This document shows, in pieces, positions 10,687-20,818 of a stretch of 52,772 bases of DNA (position 1 is the first letter of the stretch; each line of letters begins with the position of its first letter). The DNA lies in the NCBI GenBank assembly GCA_027576995.1, contig JANBQC010000138.1, positions 1 to 52,772 on the forward strand, read 5' to 3'. Made by a program: the position numbers and the translations under genes. Source of the DNA: Dimargaris cristalligena. Taxonomy: Eukaryota > Kickxellomycota > Dimargaritomycetes > Dimargaritales > Dimargaritaceae. The notes under the pieces were generated by a model that made no database searches, was not told the origin of the DNA, and saw only the letters and a list, made by a program, of their open reading frames with translations.

Positions 10687-12611
10687 CTAGTCAAACAGGT
10701 TGCGAACTAGAAATTTGCATTTGCTATAGCTAGTATTTGAATATTCCACTGACCTATCGTAGTTAGCGCCTGGATTGCGGGGTTCGCGATAGATGGGAGT
10801 CAGCATGATCAATACAATGGCCAGTTAGTCATAATATATATCTGCACTGCAATTCCATGGGCCCGTACCAATGGTTATGTCCGTGGTAAATGTATGTATA
10901 TATTTGGATGTTATAGTCCATATTAAATAGAACAACTCACCTCCGGCCTTCTTGAGGCGAAGTACCACCTCTTTTTCGTCAAAATCGTGAATGTCCGATC
11001 CCATCAATTCAATCGAGAAAGTGCGAATAACATTCTTGACCTCCGTTTTGTGAATCTAAATACCCGGTAGATCCAAGCAACATAAGCAGAGTAGAGAAAA
11101 CGAGTTTAAGTTCCGTGCCTAAAAAAGTAATGCATCTCATATATCTTTGAAGGAACCGCCCAGATTCACGGAGACAAATACACACATATATATATATAAT
11201 CACCACTTACACCCAGCTTGGCCTTTCGCATGACTTTGACTTTAGGGCCGCACCAGCACACTAAGACAAACTTGGTACGTTGAGATAGTTCGTCATTCGA
11301 AATTGGGACTCTATTTATATGGATATGGGTAGTTGGGTGGATATTACATGGATAGGAACGTTATGATGGTAATAATCTCCGATTAGTGAATGGGTTTCCC
11401 CTGTGGTCTACCTTGGAATATAGAGTAGTCACATTTGAGAACTTAGTAACCAAAAACCAAAGGGGTAACCTTTCAATTCAGATATACCACATGGGGGGTA
11501 CTTACCTAATGTAACCAAAAGCAGCTTGGTCGGGCTTCAATTCTTTGACAAATTCCTGTAGACCGCCCTCCCCTATGTTTGGGGTTGCGATTGTTGGGTA
11601 ATGAACGGTATACAGGTGAACAAGATATGCACGTTAACTCCATGCAGTGGTTGCCATACTGGTAGATATATATTTCAGCAGAATACCAGAGTCCTATAAC
11701 TAGCTACTGCGAAAGGGACTTACCGGTCTTGGAAAGTTTCAGGTCGTCCTTTTTGTCCGATTCATACTCCAGCAGGAGCCAGTTGGTTGCAGTCTTGTCT
11801 GTGACCGATCAATAATATTATGTATTCAGAGATACACGGGCCCAAGTCCCGATGGGTAAAATTAATATTGGGAAATATTTCAATCAGGAGATCAACGGTA
11901 GCACGGCTGAGTAACATCAGGCTACTGCCGGGAATATCTGCCCAGGTAGCAGGCCTTTGCCCCTGTATTTGACTCTCGGGTATTCTCAATCACGGTTTTT
12001 CTACTCGACTTACCATCTCGGACATCTTCATAGGCATTGGCAATTTCGGGGTTCTATAAGGTTCAGAATGGCAAGATGGAATAGGCCGGCAGGCGGTATT
12101 ATAACTTGTTGAGGAGACGCGATGTTCGTATTCAAGGGTCATCAGTGGCCATAGACCCCACGACTGCCCTTGCATGCAGTTCGGATGGGCAGAGGGGCTG
12201 GTCCGAACCGAGTGGAATTTACCTTGGCGACGGTCATTGTAAGTGTGCAAGAGGTGACTTTTACAGAATAGAGATAAGGAGCAGAGGTGTGGTAAGGGTA
12301 AAATCGGCCCTATTAAGGAGGAGTACCAGGAGGGGGAGGACACTCATACGTGCGATTTTCCAATGTCTAGAGCAACTTAACCCAGTGACATAAGTGGCCC
12401 AACCAAGGCTACTGTTCAAAATATAGGCCTATTCATCAAGCGCCCCACACTCACGTTATATGGCTCAGTGGGTGGGAAGTTGGGGCTCTTAAGGAGCCAC
12501 ACGAGTCCCCATTTTCAATGGACCTCTCTACATCGTTATTTTCTCATTTTAAAAAGTAATGATATATAAACACAACCCCCACAAAATAAAGCCGCTTACC
12601 AGTTTAGCCAT
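10687..12611 (-). CDS. Coactosin-like F-actin-binding protein (ADF-H domain)
   Basis: A small ADF-homology protein that binds actin filaments without severing them; cytoplasmic. Seven exons on the minus strand: 12611-12600, 12053-12014, 11798-11724, 11572-11506, 11310-11211, 11055-10941 and 10769-10687. They give 163 residues (human coactosin-like protein has 142). The joined product starts MAKLNPEIANAYEDVRD and contains TNWLLLEYES, GGLQEFVKELKPDQAAFGYI, RTKFVLVCWCG (matching the actin-binding Lys segment SKFALITWIG of the family), MRKAKL, then HKTEVKNVIRTFSIEL and LRLKKAGGANYD at the end of the domain. The first coding exon is only four codons, and several junctions split codons, so the ORF pieces look unrelated until spliced. 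The last ~25 residues are unlike other coactosins; a GTCAGT right after ANYD could be another donor, so the C-terminus is uncertain. Confidence 0.85.
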
Positions 12612-14073
12612 ACTAACTAATACCTCGGGGTGTTCAGTACGGATAAGTTCCAATGTCCCCAGTATAAGAGGACTTTGAATGAACGATACTCGATACTATT
12701 TAGCGGCCAATGCATTTTTTAGCCAGATAAACCAGCTATGCCAAACAGACTCTTCGTTATACGGCTAGGCTGGTGGAACTTCCCCATATTAAAATCCGAT
12801 CTAAACCAGTGGGATAGGACAAAATGGTCGAAATAATAGGTCAAATATTGTAAATACAGGGGCACAATACGAGCCGGACTGTGCTCAACCGAATAGGCGC
12901 CCTATGTAAATATACCAACGTCCAATATTTCCCAGAGGCTAAAGGATGGTTTATAATTGTATGTTTCCTAACGCATTAACCGTCCGATTTGGCATATTTC
13001 TATAGTAATAGTTTTCACGTAGGCCCGATACGGTCTCGTTATTATTGAACTTCCGAAGCCCCGCATCGATAATAAAACTGGGAATATCATCACAGTTTCT
13101 TTGAGTCAGTCCCGAGTGGGGTGGCCATGTCCGACCTCAGTCTAACAGTCGCTCTGTTCGGTTCAGCTTGGTGAGCAGGGGAGGGGACGTAGACAAAGGG
13201 ATATGGGAAAGGATGATTGATATACGTATATTATATTGGCAACGGGTCTCCCTCCTTATAGAGTACTATTGTACAAATGGCATTGCCTGTGGTCCACAAC
13301 GATACATTGTGAATTCCAAGTATCGGCGCATCTATCCTCGCTTCTCTTTTCCCTAGCCCTTCTATTACCTGTCTTTTTTTTGGCATTATTTTACAGGGCC
13401 AACAGGTCCGCCATTCCTTACCTACCTATGGCTAGAGTGCGGGGAGTTGTCGCTAATACATGTGAGCCGATTATGGGCCGCTTTAAAAATATACATTGTT
13501 CAACCATTACAGTAGGACCCCGTTACTCTTTGAAGTTACTCGGAAGTCATTGTGACCATTATGGAACGAAGGAAGTGAAAAGTCGAGTTTTTTTCGGCCA
13601 TTTTCAGATTTCTTGCAGCCAGACATAAAAGGTGATGTCTAAATACTCGCCACTCATTTTCCTAAAGAGTATCCCCTTGATTAAATGTAACAATGGTAGG
13701 CCGTTCATTTCGGCTAATATCCTCTCCAGCTTAGTGCCCCGTAATATATATAAAAGCCCATTTCCAAGCTAGTGTCCTACTCAATTATCACTTATACTCA
13801 AAAATATTTTATACCGGCTGCTAGAGATTGAAATATCTTCTTTTCTATTCTTCCGGCGATGCTTTCCCCCGCTATTTAAATGGTAATTCAAATTCGAGTC
13901 TTTGGCTAACTAGGCGACGCTATATACTACCCCCAATGGTAACTTATCTGAATAGGCTGCAATCATTAATATTTTGTTGTCCAAGCCATTAATCTAACTA
14001 TATAAATATATATGCCATCTAATTTTACCACCCTTTTCCTGGTCGGTGATGCCTGTAGATAGGGTTGCTCCTA
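12612..14073. other. Intergenic region upstream of the lipase
   Basis: AT-rich with only short unrecognised frames. The 13168-13628 frames start at or near TTG/ATG but show no domain. A missing 5' exon of the lipase (signal peptide) may lie in 13600-14060, but I could not place one with a matching frame. Confidence 0.45.
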
Positions 14074-15534
14074 ATGGGCTACGGTCTGACCCGACATATT
14101 CCCTCCCTAGGATTGAAACTGTCTAATTTCAAGGACCCCCAATGCAGTGGTTTAGAGAGTAAACCTCCTATCAACGGCGAGGACAATCGACGCTGGTCCA
14201 ACCCAGGGCCTGGATGCACCTCGGAAGCGACCTGGTCAGAGTTGTTAGAGCGACCCGGTGTACCTCAAGACGCTATTAGTAAATATAAGAAGTACCTCAA
14301 GTAAGTGCTAAAGCTATTCCTTTTCAAACTTTAAATACTCGACGAAGGTATATTATTATAAACTCACACCACCTTATCCTATTCGCTAATCTATCTACCC
14401 CATAAAGAGGTTTTATTCTCACCCCCTTCCCATCCAAATTATCTCTACACATATAAACGTCTTACATTATTGCACTGTATTCATATGAATCCCTCGTCGA
14501 TTAAACCCACCCAGTTACGCCTTCGCCGCCTACCTTCCTGAGGCTGAAATGGTTTCGCAACTGCGGCTTGACCCCACTCTCGACCCAGAACATATCGTCC
14601 CATTCCCTACCAAATTTAATAATGCTTGCTACGGGTTTGTGGCCCGAGACTCTACGGGGGGAAACATTTACGTCGTCCACCGGGGGTCTACATCTAATGC
14701 CCTATCCACATACTATTATGACCTTCAGGGTAAGCGGGTCCCCTGGAGAAAACTATCAAAGTTTGTCGGCGTGCACCGGGGTATTAAAACGGTGCATACT
14801 AAATGCTTCCCACTCTGGAAGCCTATCCTGGAAGAACAACTAGAGGGCTATCCCAAAGCCAAGGTCAATTTAATTGGACACTCTTTAGGTGGAGGTAAGC
14901 TAAACCATCTGGTCTATATTATGTCACGTATATCGTCTCTGTATCGTGCAACCCGTCTGGGCACTTCGCACTCACCGGTCCTTTGTAAATAGTTAATTTT
15001 TGGTGGCCCGACAATGGTACGTGAGGCCTTACCCGTAAGGTGCGTCTTATTCTTACCCGCACGGATAAACTTATATACCCTGCCTCTAACAAAAATACTC
15101 ACCATTGCCCCCCCCCTCCATACTATTATCACACTATTATAGCTCTCAGCGTTACCGGTGCTCTGGAGCTATTCCAAACTGTAGAAGGCCTTAAGTCGCG
15201 TCTCCGCGTATTTACGTTCGGTGCCCCTCCTGTGGGAAACAGGGCCTTCAACTTAGTCTACAATAAGACCAAAATACCCACTATTCGGATTACCAGTGGC
15301 TATGATAAAGTACCTAACCTAAAGCTCCGGGGTAGATATACCCATGTGAGGGGTGAGCACTACATCACCCCGGACGGTAAACGAACTTTTGAGTGCTTCT
15401 ACAATGAAAATACATTGGCACAAGACCCCGAGTGCATCGCTAAAGTGAGCTGGTTCAACTTTAAATCCGCCGACCATAATAATTATTGGGGCATCAAGGA
15501 ATTCATTCCCTATAATAATACACCCGACATGTAA
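14074..15534 (+). CDS. Class 3 (alpha/beta-hydrolase) lipase, probably secreted; 5' end uncertain
   Basis: Predicted triacylglycerol lipase or related esterase of the fungal class 3 family. Exons 14074-14300, 14515-14894 and 15143-15534 splice in frame to 332 residues. The intron 1 junction restores NYAFAAYLPEAEM, the usual start of the core domain. The oxyanion-side motif is VVHRGST. The nucleophile elbow IGHSLGG ends exon 2 and is completed by exon 3 (ALSVTGALELF). TFGAPPVGN follows. The catalytic Asp is in RITSGYDKVPNL and the His in KSADHNNYWG, about 15 residues from the C-terminus. No signal peptide is seen after the ATG at 14074. The frame is open a little further 5' to a stop at 14056, with an AG acceptor between, so a signal-peptide exon may precede it. 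GC content is lower than in the housekeeping genes. A possible polyadenylation signal is at 15709. Confidence 0.85.
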
Positions 15535-16669
15535 TGGCCACAACCGCAACATAAAAATTCTTTGGTTGGCCAGCATTCCTACATTTAATGGTCAGTTCTT
15601 CAGTGATGATTTAAGTTTATTTATTTTTCTGTATTTGGTTACCTAATTTTTAGATATATATATTTTTACACTAGCTGCAGGCCTGAGCTGGATTCTGATC
15701 ATTTATTGAATAAATGAAAGAATATACGCACTTATTTGATGTGAATTTAACTTATATTGCACACATCAACATCAAAGGAGAGGTCGATGGCCACCGAGTG
15801 GGTGTATTCGACTACAGACTTGGCCAGTAATAATTGATATTAAAACACGCTGGGTCAGTTTGGCAAGACTATGCATAAACAATCCGTGATCTCAATGACA
15901 CCTGTGGAGATGCGGTCTTGTATTCGCTTCCCAATCGTCGTCCAACGTTGCCAATGCATCCTCTTTTTCGTGGTCCTCGGGAAACTACTTTGGGAACCTC
16001 AACTGGCTCCTACAATTGGTAGTATCAGCATATTTTTTTTACATATATATATATATATTTAGGTACCATTGTACTAGGGCCCTAAATGTGTATATTTATG
16101 TTGAATGCTCAGGTTTTGACTTGGCAGTTTGGGTTTCTGCCGCTAAGCCTTACAATTGCTAATACGTTTACACTATAATTTCGACAAAAATGCTCATATA
16201 TAATAATACCACCTATTCTCCCAACGTCCACAAATGGTTGCTAGGTTTGCATGATATAATTTCACTTGCGTATATCTTCCGGTTTATGTATAGATTGAAC
16301 AAGTGGAATAAACGAGACTCTGTTTACCGAAAAAATACTTATATAATATTCACGAATCGCAAGTAAAACGGAAAATATTCAAAAGTGGTAAAAACGCCCA
16401 AGGGCGACTGCACAGTACAAAAAATAGATATGCAATCGCACCAGGGCACTGATGTATATAAATGTGCATATATATATATACACATACAAAATAATATGGT
16501 TTACAAACGATGAGTTCATCCTTGTTATGGGTTAGAGATTGGGATAGGGGTGGAATGTATGTGTGAGGGACGCTAAGGGAGCATCAGAACGCGGGGTTGG
16601 CGGGGAAATCTTATAAGGAAGGAGTGTTAAATGTGTATAAAATAAATGCGAGAAGGAACTCTACCGCCA
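15535..16669. other. Convergent intergenic region between lipase and MEAK7-like genes
   Basis: AT-rich, with AATAAA at 15709-15714 (about 175 nt after the lipase stop) as a likely polyadenylation signal. Short (TA)n runs lie near 16042 and 16470. No gene is recognised. Confidence 0.5.
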
Positions 16670-18512
16670 TTACATGTATTGCGGTGGGGGCGAATTGAGA
16701 TGCCGACGTTTAAGAATAGCCTCCATGTCGTCTTCGTGGTCCGACGAACGGCGTTCGAGGCCCGGAGTATCCAAGTCGAGATCGGGATCGCGTACGGTCG
16801 ACGCGTACATTTTCCGGTTGGCCATTTCCAGGAGGGCCACAGCGTCGGGATGGGCATCCATGGCCGATTTCTTGGGTCGTCGGCCCCGACCATTAGTGAG
16901 GGCCTCGCCATCGTCATCATCAGACTCGGTGGGAGACCGGCGAACCTGCCAAACCTCGACACTATCGATGGCGAAGTGGGCCTCTTTGGAGAGTTGCGGG
17001 GAGGTATAGGTCGAACAGCGGGGTCCCGCCAGCGACGAACCGGTTTCGAAGTCGGGGTTAATCCACAGGCCGCAGTAGCCCAGCTGGCCGCCCATGCCCA
17101 AACCGTTGGGTAAGGTCTGGGTACCTTGGTTCAAATACTGGTAGTGGTCATTAATTCGGGAACTCGGATACGTCCGGAGTTCGGGCTGGATGGTGAAGAG
17201 GAAATTGGCCGAATTGCCGTAAAAATCGGGGCACATGGACCAGTCCTCCGAAGCGAAGCCTCCGAAAATATAGTTGGAACCTTTTTCCCGAATCACAATC
17301 AGGGTGGCCCCGCTCCGCATGAGGCGGTCCACAAAAGTGTTCCAGCTTTTACCGTCGTAGTCACTGGCGAAGACCAAGTCCCATTGCTCGCGACAGGTTG
17401 TCGGCAAAGCTTCGCAGAGCGCCCATTGTTCGCCCGTGGTGAGCAAGCGGGACCGGCCCACCTGCCGGGGACTCAATAAGTTAGCCACGATCCGTTGGGC
17501 GGCCACCGATTCAGGGTAGGGTAGAATGGGCATGGTCGGGTCCAGGGGGGTGAATAACGTTCGTTCAAAGGCCAGTTCGGCGATTTGGCGCAGCGGCAGG
17601 TTGTTTGTGACCCACTGGCGGAAGGCCGGGAGGTCAATATCGCCCGGGGTGGAGCAACGTTTCAGCCATTCGCGAATGGCGAACTGGTGGTTTTGATAAG
17701 TTTCGTCGGCGGGATCGAAGGAATCGAGGCGGCGTTCACGCGTGTACAGCGGGGCCAGCAAAATGTAATGCACGAGTTGGCGCTCGTGGTTAGTGTACTC
17801 CTCTGGGCTGAGGGACTGGCGTACCCGGCCCTTCCGTCGGGCACTCCGTACCCAGGCTTCGAGGGCCAATACGACGAGCTGGGCCACCCAATCGTATAGC
17901 GTGCGACCCGTTAGGTCGGCCATGTCGAAGTAATAGGCCACTTGTCCCGCGCCCGTCGACCGGGACACCCGGCAGGCGGCGAGTAAAAAGGAGGCGTAGT
18001 CAAAGGTTTGCTTGGGTTTATCTTGGACTAGGTGCTTAGAGAGGTCCTGGGGGTCCCGAAGGGGAGCTAAAAATCCCCGAAGGATGAATGAGGGTAGGAT
18101 TTGGGATGCCTGGATATGAGATATGGATGAGAGAGATAGAAGGGATTTTAAGGTTAAATAATGGCGGGGAGAATGACGCGTAGTTTACGAAATAAACCCT
18201 CTCCGGTCAGTTTAAGGCGGCCCTGCAAACATTAGGTAGCCAGGGTATATGAGTAATATAAGGGTCCCTTAGTCCGAACCGACAACAGTTTAGATTCCGT
18301 CACCACATGGCTTCCGGCTCAACGTTCTGATTTTAGGCCACTAAGGCGGGACTTACTCGGAGTTTTTGGATGGGAATGCCATCCTTGGCCTCTACGTTGA
18401 GCATGTGGCAAATGTACTTGTAATTGTTGTGTAGGACTTCCCGTTCCATGGCGGTCAAATAGACCGAGGATTCCACTTCGGCGGTGGCCTGAGAACTCCC
18501 GGAGTTACCCAT
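16670..18512 (-). CDS. TLDc-domain protein, MEAK7/TLDC1-like
   Basis: Homologue of MEAK7 (TLDC1), a lysosome-associated mTOR-signalling protein in animals; the function in fungi is not established. Proposed exons on the minus strand: 18512-18357, 18222-18189 and 18066-16670, giving about 528 residues (human 456). The N-terminus MGNSGSS is a good N-myristoylation signal, as in human MEAK7 (MGNS). A helical, EF-hand-like region occupies the first ~250 residues. The TLDc domain spans about residues 265-440, with FGGFAS, FLFTIQPELRTY, NDHYQYLN, LPNGLGMGGQLGY, GLWINPDF, TYTSPQL and VEVWQV. The family tail follows: DAHPDAVALLEMA, equivalent to DADPEAQALLEIS in the human protein. The small second exon and its acceptor are the weak point: CAG at 18106 is an alternative start for exon 3. 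The TLDc part is firm. Confidence 0.88.
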
Positions 18513-20088
18513 GCTAAAGTTCCTTAATAGAGCTCAAACAGCTTCGCTGAACGATAAATTGTATATGGGAGTGGTGGCAATGGGTGGATGGTAGGGAATG
18601 CAAGGCAAACTCAAAAGGAGGGTATAGAGTAGGGGGGAAAGTCAGTAGTAAGGTGTGGCGTAATACGAGTGGGGGGGGTAACGTTGGGGCAAGGGCCATA
18701 AACGACAGGCAAAATAGTCTGGGGGAATGGAGGTTGGGAAAGCAGAGAAGGTTACGTAACGGCCGCTGGTAGAGAGTACAGGCGAAACACCGAAGCTCGT
18801 CTCGGGGAATAGTTAAGGACAGGGGTACACGGTAACTATAGTATCCGGAATAGATGGATATATATATATATATATATAAGCTGTATAAGAAACAATGATA
18901 AAGATGTAGGGGGTATATACTTTAAGTTGGAAAATATCTATGGTGTTGGCTGGAAGAAGACGCGAGTTGAGTGTTTCTGGAGAAAGTGATCGTGGAATTG
19001 AACAAGGCACTCTAGTAATGGGCGGCTGGGTGTGAGGTCGTTCGACTTAATAACCCACAGTGTCTTCACTGGAAGTCTAGGGCGATCATGTAACCCTTAT
19101 CTTCCAATAATACCAAGAGCGTTATAACGACCTCCAACACCGCGCGGCTGTGGCTCAAGGAACTAGGACTTGAGTTCAGAGCGTATCAGGTAGTTTGGCC
19201 TAATCTAGCCAAAAAACACGGTGACACGGTTTGGGTCACATTGGCCTTTGCAAAACGTTGCATCCGCTGTCCAAGCTGGCTGACCTGCCTATGGGGCAGA
19301 AGTGTACAGCTCAGCGAACAATAGTACCTGCACGGTTTGGGAAATTACTTACCTGTGTCCGGTGCGCCAAGGTACTGGGAGGAACATGTCGGTATTGGAA
19401 AGTAGGTGGAGTCAGGCAGCTTTTACTTCGGGTCCTCATGGAGGCAGCATGGCTTGACGGGTGATGTCATCTAGTATGTGGCTGGTTGAGGGGCACGGCT
19501 CGGATGGTAGGCGTGGCACACAGCCGGTCAAGCGTATAGGGAGACATCTAAATAATTTATTACCGCTATAAGTCAAAGGACATTATGATATATTAATATA
19601 AATACGACGTTTATCACAAAATCGTTTAAATCGGTGGCTAATTCTAGTATTATATTTATTGAAAAATAATTTTTAGACATATGAGTAATCCCCAAGTAAA
19701 GCACACGGTCAAGTAGATGTGGGGGATTGGAATGCGATCTATCTAAGTTAAATAGGCATTTAGCGCTTTTTGATGCTCGCACGTCGACCAGCACCTATAG
19801 TTAAATAGAGGATATACAGCGGTTATTGTACATAGTTCAAAGGAAAGTGAGGTTAGCAACCGCCCGGTCTGTATTTGCCAAGCAGAGGCTTAGTGGTAAA
19901 CCAGGCACCAGGGGATGTGCCCTTAAACCTCAGTCATAGACAAGGTGGTAATCAGTAAGTAGTGCACTATGAAAAGGTATGGAACAGATAATGGGTGGCC
20001 CCAACAGACGGTCCAGATACGATTAAATAAAGTATACTAGTGCACCAGAGAGCTAGCAATAATAAATATACCAATAGTAACGACGTAC
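18513..20088. other. Intergenic region, may hold the last exon of mS33
   Basis: Contains the MEAK7-like promoter (pyrimidine-rich on the minus strand) and a stretch with no recognised gene. The terminal exon of the mS33 gene should lie between about 19800 and 20087 on the minus strand but could not be assigned with confidence. Confidence 0.45.
18858..18878. repeat. (TA)n microsatellite
   Basis: An uninterrupted alternating TA run of 21 bases upstream of the MEAK7-like gene. Confidence 0.85.
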
Positions 20089-20374
20089 CCTTCTCTGGCG
20101 CACCCTTGCCGCGGCGACGCAGAGTTTCGATTTTGGCCAGACGGGCGCCTTCCTTAAGATCAATCAGTTCCATATCGGGGTACATTTCCCGCAATTCACG
20201 GAAGGAGAAGGGCTCGGGGGGATAGTACGAAACCACTTCCGGGCCCCGGATGGGCTGGCGCAGGACACGTTCGCCGGTTCGTTTGCCTTCGGCATTAAAG
20301 GCCCGGCCGAAGATCCGGGCGGAAATGGCCGCGATTTGCTGTTGTCGAGTGAGGAGGCTTCCGACACCACTCAT
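20089..20374 (-). CDS. RSM27: Mitochondrial ribosomal protein mS33 (Rsm27-like), first exon
   Basis: Small-subunit protein of the mitochondrial ribosome. The ATG at 20374 opens a 95-codon exon. It holds the family pattern AAISARIFGRAFN, GKRTGERVLRQPIRGP, VVSYYPPE, FRELREMYPDMELIDLKE, ARLAKIETLRRRGKGAPEKG. This matches yeast Rsm27 nearly end to end (AKIFDQNFNPSGIRTG, GPSVASYY, YPDIEFVDLEE, KKRRGKGAPKK). A GTACGT donor lies within the GKGAPEKG codons, after coding base 20089. The remaining basic C-terminal residues must come from a downstream exon that I cannot place, or the frame reads on to a stop at 19967 without splicing. It is divergent from the histone methyltransferase, with 444 bp between the two ATGs. 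Confidence 0.88.
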
Positions 20375-20818
20375 GGTTGCTTGAATATGCGGTGGGTATG
20401 ACAAGCAAAAAGGGGGGTGTGGTATATAGTTAAGAATGGGGGACACGGAGGCGAATTTACAAGGAACGGGGGGATTGAAGAAAGTGAATAAGTCGCCGGT
20501 GGGGAGAGCCAAATAGAATAATAGTTGAGGTGAATATCCCAAAGGTAAATGGGTTAACTTGAATCAGCTTCCGTTGTAAAAGGGTTCCATCCTGGGGGTG
20601 GCAGTGGTTGTCTCTGGCAGATCCCACCATGCAGCAAGCGACTTCCGCGGAGCAAGTGTTTCTGACCTCCGGATCGTATCCCCGAGGTAGTATAACCTTA
20701 ACCCCCCAGTATTGCAGTCCCTCCTCCCTAGTAGCCGTATTCAGCTCTGCTATCCCTTTAATAGCGGCCAACCCGATCCTCAGTCCCAGCCCGCACATCC
20801 CTCCGTCCGCAGTCCACG
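20375..20818. promoter_or_regulatory. Divergent promoter region of mS33 and the SET gene
   Basis: A 444-bp spacer between two head-to-head ATGs, so it should contain both promoters. Pyrimidine-rich tracts occur on each coding strand next to its ATG. No specific factor site is claimed. Confidence 0.5.

Noticed and set aside
13236..13628. 130-codon hydrophobic frame upstream of the lipase
   Set aside because: Starts at TTG, has no recognised domain and does not join the lipase frame.
16646..17113. Plus-strand frames opposite the MEAK7-like gene
   Set aside because: The TLDc motifs are on the minus strand; these have no homology.
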